Source of the DNA: Tetraselmis striata
Lineage: Eukaryota; Chlorophyta; Chlorodendrophyceae; Chlorodendrales; Chlorodendraceae
Length of the DNA: 64,000 nucleotides
Assembly: GCA_006384855.1 (NCBI GenBank)
Contig: VCJN01000607.1
Coordinates: 124,001-188,000 of the forward strand
Direction of reading: 5' to 3'
Shown piece by piece: positions 22,901-31,490 of this stretch (the stretch's first letter is position 1; the number at the start of each line of letters is the position of its first letter). The notes below the pieces were generated by a model, which made no database searches, was not told the origin of the DNA, and saw only the letters and a program-made list of their open reading frames with translations. The position numbers and the translations under genes are program-made.

Positions 22901-24400
22901 TAATGCTACGACCACCGCTGCATCGGATCCAGCAGCTGGTACTACGACCCGTACGGGTACGAGCACTAGCGGAGGATTGCGCGTCACCACATCTCCTTTT
23001 ACGGCCACTCCTCTTGGAGTTGGTACTGGTGAGGCCGCCTCTGCTGCCCAGCAATTGCTTCCTATCGGTGGTACGAGTACTGCCAATACCGTTACTACAT
23101 GCGCTTTTGTAGCTCTGAAGATACCGTCGCCGGGCGAATTAGTGGCACACCCTCCGTCAGCAGCCACTGTTTCCCTCCCAGAATCGCTGCCAGGTCCTAC
23201 TGCTCCGCCCTCGGGTACGGGTTCGGGTGCGACCTCCGATGATCAACCCACGACCATGGTTGTCCAACGCCACCTCAGCCGTGCGATTCGCTTGCGTGAC
23301 TTCGTGGCCCTCGATCTCAGCTTCCAACGTACTGGTGCAGCGGCCTCGCGACTTGATACCCTGCGCATGTACAGCGCGTGCGGGCCGGGCTCCCTATCGC
23401 TTTTCCAGTCGGATCACGAGTCCGCCCGCAAGATTCCCCATGCTGCTTATGCGGCCGCCGCTGCGCGGGTACTGGGCCTTTGCCCGCGCGGAGGTTCCGC
23501 GCTTGTCACTTGCCCTGGCCCAACGTGTGGTATTGATCCCTTATTGCTTCGCTCTACGGATGGCTCGAACCGGAGCGCTACGGATTTCATCGTGGATCAT
23601 CTACCCATATGCCCCGTAGCGAACTACAAGCACCGCATGCATACCGCTTTGAAGAATCTGTGGGCATCTGTGGCAATTGATGCGGGGGCGGTGCTTGACC
23701 GGGACCGCTCGGGAGCCGGCGACTTGACCCTTGAGACGAGTGGGCTGCGCCCAGCGGACCGCTCGCGGCCGTCGGACCTGACGCTGTCGGGGTGGGGAGG
23801 GGCAGCGTGCGATTACATGATCGACTTCGCGTGCGTGTCCTCCACGACCCCCACTTGGAGCAACGACCCCCGCTGGTGCATCCCGGGAATCGCGGCGACC
23901 GAGGCGGAGCATGCTAAGTTGGCAGCGGACCGGGCGTCTTCCGCCCCAGTGCAGGGTGTTCACCGGTACTACCCTTTTGTGGTTGAAGACCGCGGCCGAC
24001 TCGGGAAGTCCGCTTTGACTGTGGTCTACATCTTCGCGGTGCTGTTGGCTGTGCGCAACTTCCCTGGCGGTCCTTCCGCCCCGACCTCTTGCTTTCTTCG
24101 TGGTCAATCCGTTCAGGCACTTCGAAACTTTGTCGCCGGCCAACCTGCTGAGTTCCGCCGTCACCTGTCGCGCACACGGCGGGGGCTGTTGCAGCGGGTC
24201 TCGGCTTGCGTGCATGGTACCCTGGGCGGCATTCTCTCTGCCGGTGTGCAGATGACCAAGTCTGATGCGTGTGCTCGTGCCCACTCTGCGTCTTCTCATG
24301 TTACTGCTTCCACCCCGCAGTCGATGTAGAGGACCTTTCTGATTGCCTTTTATTTTGGTGATTTCCGATATCGCCTTCTGCTGCTAGCTCATGTAATTAT
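19959..24400 (+). mobile_element. LINE-A: REL-endonuclease non-LTR retrotransposon, apparently full length
   Basis: A 4.44-kb element bounded by a perfect 15-bp target-site duplication (19944-19958 and 24401-24415). It carries one long open frame and a short 3' UTR of about 70 bp ending ctgctagctcatgtaa, which contains TGTAA, then a few A/T bases. There is no poly(A) tail and no apurinic-type endonuclease; the endonuclease is C-terminal, as in the R2/NeSL/CRE-type clades. The clean ORF and perfect duplication point to a recent insertion. Five fragments of its 3' end lie at 24416-24444, 32098-32248, 41282-41313, 57704-57759 and 58065-58186. Confidence 0.9.
20121..24329 (+). CDS. LINE-A polyprotein: zinc finger, reverse transcriptase, REL-type endonuclease (1402 aa)
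   Basis: The frame is open upstream to 19902, but that crosses the target duplication; the Met at 20121 (MARVQSSTPG) is the first inside the element. A CCHH finger lies at residues 20-40 (C-x3-C-x12-H-x2-H), and a second Cys-rich cluster at about 65-100. The reverse transcriptase has motif A LLLDIRNAF (about residue 545), motif B TGVRQGDVLAPLYF (about 610) and motif C SFADD (about 637), where the two Asp bind metal. A CCHC knuckle (CPGPTC...HLPIC) at about 1135-1165 is followed by RPSDLTLSGW, CDYMIDFACVSS and RYYPFVVEDRG, the pattern of the PD-(D/E)XK nuclease of site-selective LINEs. The product should nick target DNA and prime cDNA synthesis there. No stop or frameshift is seen. Clade assignment is inference. 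Confidence 0.88.
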   Translation: MARVQSSTPGVGVDWQFRCCDGGCGRTYRRPAPLCTHVNHGMESDDPEVAAMHLAYATTFDPSVYLRCVPRDGCPRSGHHVFHGAQAAARAATCQFCSPPPATAPPPGVALPASAAGVRALQRQHAPAPASAAHDAALAATARWCATSDVYRKMPRTPLRGTAVGVCPAARPVLFPLLDRTLAYADRFPPTDDRSYGAEGAVCVFAGLLLRPYPSSSPAVVRKLAERRVRLWEAGDAVRAGFSVCGMQQLWRESRDGSELHNYQIEAGELPTTTSRSARRRKRRRSARARAAAAETAEGGADAAADGVPPAVVDAHRRAAKLTAVQELRRARQALDTADLGMVSGAAAALPALDALHPPPAATSPEYSPPEEPPDLQRAPPSWGDNADEVMRWEEDQRRVLRRAPRLSAGHVDWWRWEHIMDLDVPSWRLWVNRCLAGRCHSRTAAFLASGSVFALHKDDPAAREEREKSGEPLRVRPLGVGSVLVRLASAHALGQVGADAREVMGPVQRSFQSGAGCETAYMSMRVALQLFGGRGTGGKGLLLLDIRNAFNEVSRGAILYGLLQHPRLHGLIPFFQMLYDRRSDLYYYATDDPGTLRATLQSRTGVRQGDVLAPLYFCLAIAGPVQAVVARTAADTFCQSFADDCGAATAAAHVPRVFDEYCTELSKIGLVVQDSKTRYVRHPGDSESELRTVREKLAPGGYRTPADDPVQDGAVYLGAPISHYPEWMTGALGRRREAHATLLERIASFGTSGYGCHHGAMRLLVVCAVRQTGFLSRMMPPSELDPFLEAVDAANISAAFSLLGLDACDQSTPRMEAAIVQMSMPADFGGLNLALLQSEAPAAFYSAQSVVLPKLVREYGPALGPLYEAVRAEVSSVATSALPWARETRRVYETVRALTTLPQEDVRRARAAYGHAHEIFELLTVSNATTTAASDPAAGTTTRTGTSTSGGLRVTTSPFTATPLGVGTGEAASAAQQLLPIGGTSTANTVTTCAFVALKIPSPGELVAHPPSAATVSLPESLPGPTAPPSGTGSGATSDDQPTTMVVQRHLSRAIRLRDFVALDLSFQRTGAAASRLDTLRMYSACGPGSLSLFQSDHESARKIPHAAYAAAAARVLGLCPRGGSALVTCPGPTCGIDPLLLRSTDGSNRSATDFIVDHLPICPVANYKHRMHTALKNLWASVAIDAGAVLDRDRSGAGDLTLETSGLRPADRSRPSDLTLSGWGGAACDYMIDFACVSSTTPTWSNDPRWCIPGIAATEAEHAKLAADRASSAPVQGVHRYYPFVVEDRGRLGKSALTVVYIFAVLLAVRNFPGGPSAPTSCFLRGQSVQALRNFVAGQPAEFRRHLSRTRRGLLQRVSACVHGTLGGILSAGVQMTKSDACARAHSASSHVTASTPQSM

Positions 24401-24415
24401 ATTAAGCGCGGGGGT

Positions 24416-24444
24416 AATACTTATCGCCTTCTGCTGCTAGCGCA
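24416..24444 (+). mobile_element. LINE-A 3'-end micro-insertion beside the full copy
   Basis: Contains tatcgccttctgctgctagc, the terminal sequence of LINE-A, followed by taaagcgcgggg (24445-24456), a third copy of the target sequence. A second, extremely truncated insertion at the same target explains the three target copies. Confidence 0.6.
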
Positions 24445-24456
24445 TAAAGCGCGGGG

Positions 24457-26200
24457 TATTACTCGATACTTCGATAGCCGAGTAGGAGATAAAGGCCTTG
24501 TCATTAAATGTCGAGACATTCGCGGATTTTGATTTTCGGCTTCCGCGAAGCTGCCCGGCTGGATCGCAGGCCAATGAGCGTGAGAGGAACCAGGAGCAGT
24601 GTTAAGTCCGCAGGCTGGCAGCCTATGACGCCCGCATGCCGGTCAATTTCAGGGCTGTGCGGCTGGGACAAATATGTGCGACTTTTTTTTATAGAAATTA
24701 TGTACAAGTCCATGTGACTATCCATATCTGCTTCTGCCGGTACATCAACACTAAGGCGGAACATGTAGTCGCTACTACTTATTGGCGACTCGCATGGCAC
24801 ATGTACCCGGCTGCCCGCCGCCCGCCTCACCTGCCTGCTGACCCGCGATGCGACCAAGTTGGTCGCGGCTGGCCGACTTGTATGTAATCGTAGGCGGGTA
24901 CTGCGGTAGACTACCTGAAGTATGGTTGCTCATAAGCGTAGTTAAACATGAACGTACCCGCATGAGTGCCTCAGTCGGCGCGTGCGGGCCCGCCTCCGGC
25001 GCGACTCGTCTGCTGCGCATACGCATGCGCATGCGCAACGAGAGGGGGAAGACCGGCTGCTTTTACCCCGTACCACATTTAGGACCTTCCTCGCATCTGG
25101 CAATGCATCGCGCAATTTGAAATCAGGGAAACGTCGAAATTTGATTGCTGAAACCGGCACGGCGGGGTAATATGCTGAGCCGCGCGCTCGTGTTTGCGAG
25201 GTATATCCGTATAGGTAGCAGGTTCCCGTCGCCAGCCTTTCATCGGCGGGCGGCATCTTGAGAGATCAACGGACGACGCAAGACATATAAGCTTAATTTG
25301 AATTTTGTTACAACTGAATCAAGTTTTCGTCTTGACGAGTTGTCTTTACCAACCATCTGGGAAGGGCCCGACCCTGGCCGCCAAACCACATAATGCCGCT
25401 AATAAAAGCGCGTACGGCGGGGCCTATGTAGGCCCCGTGGCTATGCTGCATCACATGTACCACTTTGCTTCAGTGGTTGTCGGTACGCGATAGTGAGTAC
25501 TTTGGGGGACTGCGCGGGTAAATGCATGCCACCGAGAAACGCGTTAGCCCGGCCGCAGAAATCCGCGAGCTGTAAGAAGCGCCGCGCCGAGGAAGGTCTA
25601 AATGAAGTCTGTAATGTGTTGGGGGAGTCCGGTCCGGACACAAAGCGCTTATCCCACCGTCGAGCTGCCAGGGTTCTCCGTGCGGCGGTCACCGAAAGAT
25701 GGCCTCGCAAAGCGCCAGCAGCTACGACAAATGGCGCCCCACACCGTCCGTCACTCGTGCTCACCCTCGCGGTCACGCCCGCGACCCCCGCCACGCCCAC
25801 GTCCACACCCGCGTCATGCGGTCGCTGCCGCCACTCGAGCAGTAGCGGTAGCTTTCGCGCTGCTAGCGACCGTCGCGTCGAAGACGCGACGCTCGTAGTC
25901 CTTCATCATGTCCCCAAAAATCGCTGAGCCTAAATGCTCAGCAGCAAGCTGAAAATGCTGAGCTCGCAGCACGTCCATAACACCTTGGTCATCGTGCACA
26001 CGTTTGACCTCATTAAGCCTCCGCAGGAAGACTAGACGAAAGCGAAACGCCTTGTCGATGGCCTCGGCATGGTTCCGAGAGCGCGCGAGGTAGAGAGTGA
26101 AGTCTTGATTGGTAGCAGGGACGTAGGGCACCATCTCGCCGAGAGCTGCGAAGAGTGCATCCATGAGCTCCGAAACACAACATCAAAGATACAGTAAGGA
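24457..26200. other. Region between LINE-A and the YR element
   Basis: Contains a partial R2 at 25285-25330 and an unrecognised minus-strand coding-like stretch (25441-26164). Alternating gcatgcgcatgc-like purine/pyrimidine runs occur near 25015-25035. Nothing else is recognised. Confidence 0.45.
25441..26164 (-). other. Unrecognised coding-like remnant, possibly from a mobile element
   Basis: The minus strand from 26164 opens with MDALFAALGEMVPYVPATNQ and runs 116 codons with a helix-rich, charged, protein-like composition (for example DMMKDYERRVFDATV); a second protein-like stretch lies toward 25441. No domain is recognised. The position, immediately beyond the 3' end of the YR retrotransposon and on the same strand, suggests a retroelement structural gene fragment, but a host gene cannot be excluded. 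It looks old and broken. Confidence 0.3.
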
Positions 26201-26346
26201 GTCTGGATGACAACCGGTATAATCCTTCATTTAACCAGTGTCGGGCCGCGTTAGCCAAAGATGTGAATCTCTTACATTTTGGGGTGTGAGTAGGCCCACG
26301 GGGCGTACTGTCCGCAATGAAAAGGGTAGCATAGCGGGGTGGGTGG

Positions 26347-26594
26347 GTTGCGCTAGCTGGTCAGCTGGCGCAAAAGCAGAAGGTGGACTCCCCTCGTGGT
26401 GCGGGTGCGTCATGTAGCAGGGCTGTCGCATGCTGTCGCTAGCGCCGCTGGACATCGGAAAGTCCAAGCGGTACGCGTACTTCGAGTTCAGGTACTGGTC
26501 GCTAGCATTCAAACTACTTTCGAATCTTAACGTTACCAGTACCGGTGACAGAATAGCCCGGTGTAATCAAACCTCTATGTTACCAATATGACCA
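26347..26594 (-). repeat. YR element internal direct repeat (A2)
   Basis: About 248 bp nearly identical to 30972-31226, sharing long runs such as gttgcgctagctggtcagct with a few small differences. It overlaps the end of the recombinase region. Confidence 0.9.
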
Positions 26595-27700
26595 TTTAAC
26601 CATTGTGGGGCCGCGTTTGCCATCATGCCGCCCGTGGGCGGGCAGCTTGTCGCTGGCGGCCCACCCCAAGGGGTAAGACAACCGAAGAGCTGCCACGATG
26701 CCGCACACGGTAGCGCCGTGGGATTGATGTAGTCGAGCACGACGCTGGACAACTGCGCCCAACCGCCAAAGTGCTTGATCTTCTGCAGCACCACGCCGAT
26801 GGCGTACGCCGCAGTGGCCGCGCCCTTGCGGAGAGAGTGTGACGTCCACACAAACCCGGGAGGCGGGTGCTCCTCCAACATATGTGCCACTAGCTGCAAC
26901 CAGTCTGTAACGGTGGCCGATGTCGACGATGCCGTCGGCTCGTCGTGGGTCACTGCCCACCGGGATGCCGGCAGTCCGCGCTGACCGCGGTAAACTGCGC
27001 GAGCGGCATCAGAATATAGCAGCATGGCCGCAATCCGGGGCTGCGCGCGCGCCGGAATCTGGCACTGTAACTTCCGGTCACGGTGCTGCCCGCGTCTGCC
27101 TTTTCGGTCCCGATGGTACAATAGGATTGTACCATCTGCCGTCAAATCGCCCGCCTGGCAGGCTACGCCGGCCTTGCCACGCCCGTAGAACATATACATG
27201 GCAACGTCTGCCATCGCGGCGTGGAACAAGAGGATACGAGGAAGCTGGTCGCGGGTTAATGTGGGTCCCAACTCCTCACGCAGGGTCTCCGCCAGCCGCA
27301 ACGTCCGTGTGATCAACCGGGCGGGCACGTCGGTGCGGACCCCAGGCGGGTCTGGCTCAACTTGCGATGCCGCGAGGCCCTCTCTCACCTTGCTGATGAG
27401 GTCGCCTTGCGCCACCGGCTCCGCGCCGTGGTCGCGGTAGAAACCATTGATCGCGGAAATGTAAGGCTGCAGACTGGCTGCCTTGACCGTCCCCCGCAAA
27501 CCCTACCACGCGATGTAGCGCGCGACGGTTGCCGCCGTGCCACCCATGGGCGGCACACCCTGCTCAGCGCAGAACTGTAGGAATGGGCGGATGTCACTGC
27601 CGTGCGTACTCACGGTAGTCTCTGCCCACGCCGACGCGTACAAATGAAACGCCGTTTCGCCGAGTTGGTCGTTACCTAGTACTGAACGCATGTACGGACG
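26570..27700 (-). pseudogene. YR element: tyrosine recombinase region
   Basis: The core-binding part contains YASAWAETTVSTHGSDIRPF and LQPYISAINGFY. The catalytic part contains HSLRKGAATAAYAIGV and, further on, HFGGWAQLSSVVLDYI, the H-x-x-R and terminal Tyr region of tyrosine recombinases. In DIRS-like elements this enzyme integrates circular cDNA in place of a DDE integrase. Part of a broken element. Confidence 0.85.
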
Positions 27701-27969
27701 CATAGTAGCTGCCCACGGGTTCGTGCCGCTGGTCTGGATGTCCAACAGATATATTGCCTGCGGCATGCGTGGCGCGCGCGCGGGCCTGACGACATGCGTA
27801 GCACCTCTTACCGGGAACAGCGCCAAGGTTGCGCTCACTGATCCGCGGCGCAGTTGCAGCCATGACGGTATGGCACACGGAAGACACTCACTGCCCAGCG
27901 CGGCGCTCCGGGCATATCGCGCCTTGCCCTTCGCCCCGGCCGAAAAAGATCGCGGCGAGACAGTATCAC

Positions 27970-29700
27970 GCGCTCCGCCACCGCCATCTCGGTAAGTGCA
28001 TGGTGCCACACCTTGCCCTCCCAGCGAGGGGCCACGACGATAGCGGCCGCGCCGCTCTGGCGCAGCTTCTGCACCAGGTCCGGCAGAAGCGGCCAAGGGG
28101 GGTTGCAGTAGTTGTTCTCGCGACGCCACTCCGCATCGGACAGGTGCAGGGAGTCCACCGCCTCGCAGCCGGGGTCCAACCACGCAACGTTGTAGCGTGC
28201 GTGGTAGCATCGCGTTCAGGGCTGATGCGAACCGATCGACGGAGTGCGCACCCCACATTGCCTCCAGCTCTGCGAACATGACGGGCTACAGTTGCCAGTC
28301 GTCGCTGTCGAGGTGTCGGCTCAGTCGATCCGCCCAGACGTTCGCGGCGGACCGGATGTAGCGGGCTCTGATGTGTACGCCGTTGCTGTCCAGCAGGTAC
28401 CATAGCTTGCATCATCGCCGGAGAGCGGGAGGTGAGGCCAGCAAGGACGCTGCATACCGCATGGTTGTCCTCGTGCAGCAGCACGCGGCGACCGGCGAGG
28501 TGCGGCAGGAAAGACTCCACCGCCATCCGGACGGCTTTCAGTTCTTTCCAGGTGATGTGCTGGCGCTCGTCGGCTGCCCCCCAGAACCCCCGCGCCTCCA
28601 GCCTGCCATTCAGCACTGCACCCCAACCGTAGCCGGAGCTGTCGCAGTGCATGTAGGCCGCCTCCACAGGGCGGTGGATAGGGCGGCCGTTGGCCTGAGT
28701 CGGCACGGCGGTCCACCACTGCAGGTCGCGCCGCAGCTGGTGTGTCGTCATGCGCACTCGGCCGCCCCACTTGGAGCCCACCACGTCGTGGAGCTCCCGC
28801 CGGTAGAAGCGCGCGGCCGGGATTGCCAAGAAAAAGGTATTGAGCCCGCCGAGCGAGCGACTGCAGCTCCCGCGCGGGTAGCCAACGGGCGTCGCGGGCC
28901 GCGCGCTGCAGCAATTGCTTGGCTTGGCACGCGAGCCGTTGCAGTTTGTCCACCGGGGCATAAAAATATCCCGTGGCTGTGTCGATATCCACTTCAAGGT
29001 GCTGGCCGTACTGGACCGGCTCCCACAGCCCTTTGGCGGGGTTGCGCAGCAGGCCCGGGCTGTCCAGCAACTCGGCGACGCGCTGGCGGAGCTCCAGCGC
29101 CTCCGGCTCCGACGAGGCGAACAGCAAGAAATCGTCGACGTATGGTAAGATGCGCGCTCCCCTCCACCGCCCGCGGCGCAACCAGCGGTGCGACCGCGGG
29201 ACATTGCCATGCGCAGCGGGGGTAGTCGGAGAGCGTAGGTGCTTGACGAACGTCATCGTGAACGTCGTGAAGTAGTAAGGGCTGAGCGACCAGCCCATGG
29301 GAAGGCCGCACAGCCGGTAGAGGGTCCCGCGGATGTTGACCGTGAAGTAGTCGCGGTCGGAGGGCGCAATGCCCAGGGCATATATAGAAGCCGTCTTGCA
29401 GGTCGAACGAAAACATGTAGTCCCCTTTCGCGGTCAGGTGTCGGACGCCCATGAGTGTCTCCATCCGTAGTCGCTTGCGCGCGCAAAAGGTGTTGAGCAC
29501 GCGGAGGTCGATGATGAAACGCCACTGGTTGTCGCCGGGCTTCGGAACGAAGAACGCCCGGGACACCCACCTTGCGCACGACGGCTTCTCCCACACGCCG
29601 GCCGCCGTAAAGCGTTTTAGTTCGGCGGTGAGGAACTTGAGTTGGGCAGGGGTTGCGTCGTTGAACGAGACGCCTTGGTTGAACTACCTTGGGGGTGGCC
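27970..29700 (-). pseudogene. YR element: reverse transcriptase and RNase H region
   Basis: Recognisable pieces: RAFFVPKPGDNQWRFIIDLR and FSFDLQDGFY (fingers/palm with the motif A Asp), LPYVDDFLLFA (YVDD catalytic motif), and an RNase H segment with CDSSGYGWGAVL and WKELKAVRMAVESFL. Downstream is the DIRS-type conserved segment DRFASALNAMLPR with NNYCNPPWPLLP. The order RT, RNase H, recombinase fits DIRS-like elements. Part of a broken element. Confidence 0.85.
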
Positions 29701-30019
29701 GGTTGTAGCGGAAAGGCACGCGTACGCCATCCCGTATCCAGCTCGTCACTTGCGCGCTCGCGCCGATGTCTCGCCAGTGTCGCCAACTCCGCCTTTCGCG
29801 GTGACGCATATAGTCGGAGTCGGGGCAACAGCTGTCGGCGCGGCGCGCCACACCGCCAGTCGCGTGTCTTGTCGCCGGTCCTGCCGCCGTTCTTGTCGCG
29901 GTTCTTGGCGCCCGCCTCGCGGCGTTGCTGTTCCCGCCTCTCGCGCGCCGCCTTGTCCTTTTCCTTCCGCGCCTTGTCGCGGTCGGTGCCGCGCTCCGCT
30001 GCTTGCCTCTTGAAAGTCA

Positions 30020-30880
30020 CTTATGCCTGTGCCTTGGCCGCAGCCGCGAGGCCGACCTCGAGGCGCTTGTCCTCGAGCGCTGTTAGGAGGCCGTCGACGA
30101 CGTTGGTGGAGCGATCATGCTCGGCGGTGTCGAAGACTCGGGAGTAGGTGAATCGCTCGGCGACTTGCTCCTCGGGGGTGAGGGCCTTCTTTGCCTTGAA
30201 GCGTCGAAGGTAGGTGAGCCTGGACTCATCCGCGTCGCCCACCGCTTCAAGCGTGCGATGCGCGGCGTCGAGTAGGTCGAGGGCGTCGACGCGGTCTTGG
30301 GTGGGGGTATTGGGCGCGCGAAGCGTAGCCAGAGCTGTCTTAGCCGCCGCGTTAGCGGCGGCGCGTAGACGCCATAGCACAGCATGTGGCGGTAATCGTC
30401 GCGCGACGCAGTCTTGTTGGCCTCAGTGAGATAGCGGTCGGCCTCGTCGTTACGGGGCCGCCAGAGGCTCGGGCGTGTGGCGCCCGACGGGGGGGGGGGG
30501 CGGGGGGGGGGGGGGGGGGGGGCAGTCTTGGTACGCCAAGGGCAAGAGGTCTTCCCAATCTCGAGGGTCGATAAACACGGCCGCGGCGTCGCGCGCGCCC
30601 CCCGTAGCAGCGGTTGTCCGGGCGTCGTGCTCCGGCTCCTTGCCACCCTCGCCGACAATGTCGTCGTCCGAGGGAATGTCGCGCTGCTCGTTGTGCTTGT
30701 TGTTGTCCTGTTCGTCCAAGCGGGTCGATAAAGCGTCCACCTTCAACGCCAGCGCTTGCAGTAACGCAAGCGTTGTCGTGTCCCGTGTCGTCTCTGTCGG
30801 CTCCGCGGGCGTTTCGGCCAAACTGTCGGCTGGCGTTGCCTTCGTAGGGTCTGCCGCCTTCTTGCCGCCTGCCATCGTAG
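30020..30880 (-). pseudogene. YR element: gag-like region
   Basis: Lies first in the element. It opens with MAGGKKAADPTKATPADSLA, then a coiled-coil-like LLQALALKVDALSTRLDEQD and an acidic stretch. A long C tract (sense strand) falls inside. No zinc knuckle was seen. Gag assignment rests on position and on the coiled-coil character. Part of a broken element. Confidence 0.55.
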
Positions 30881-30971
30881 CGTGCGCAAGTGTCGTGGTG
30901 GAAGACTAGTCGTCGAGACCGCCCACTCTAGAGATATTCACACCTTGCACACCTGCGAGAGGTGCGACGCC

Positions 30972-31226
30972 GTTGCGCTAGCTGGTCAGCTGGCGCAAAA
31001 GCAGAAGGTGGACTCCCCTCGTGGTGCGGGTGCGTCATGTAGCAGGGCTGTCGCATGCTGTCGCTAGCGCCGCTGGACATCGGAAAGTCCAAGCGGTACG
31101 CGTCCTGCGAGTTCAGGTAGTCGCTACTGGTCGCTAGCATTCAAACTACTTTCGAATCTTAACGTTACCAGTACCGGTGACAGAATAGCCCGGTGTAATC
31201 AAACCTCTATAATACCAATATGACCA
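30972..31226 (-). repeat. YR element 5' direct repeat (A1)
   Basis: About 255 bp matching 26347-26594 almost throughout. Its outer end, about 265 bases from the start codon of the divergent membrane-protein gene, marks the element's 5' end. Confidence 0.9.
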
Positions 31227-31490
31227 ATAAAAAAAGTTCTGCTGCCGCCTGTTATTTTCGGCAGCAGCAGGAGTCGTGCCACGCCCAGGCAAGTAGCACC
31301 GACGATACCGACTGGATATGTTCGCTACTACCCTGTACCAGTACCGTCGCCGCGGGTAGACCCAGTTCCAACAACTCATTCGCCAGATCTCGGATATTCT
31401 TACAAACAACCTCTCGCCCATTGCCGTCTTGTTGCCACCGACCCCAAACACCGACCCCAAACACATCACATCACAGCACGCACGTCTAAC

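Larger units (their letters stand above)
26200..31227 (-). mobile_element. DIRS/PAT-like tyrosine-recombinase retrotransposon (broken copy)
   Basis: About 5.0 kb on the minus strand. Parts in order: direct repeat A1 (30972-31226), a gag-like region (about 30020-30880), reverse transcriptase plus RNase H (about 27970-29700), tyrosine recombinase (about 26570-27700), then internal repeat pieces B1 and A2 (A2 at 26347-26594) and a terminal B2 (about 26205-26260) resembling the recombinase gene's end. The A1...B1-A2...B2 order is the split-direct-repeat layout of PAT/Kangaroo-type elements, not an LTR. The copy looks broken, with several breaks. A1 and A2 differ at only a few positions, so the insertion appears fairly young. 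Confidence 0.85.
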
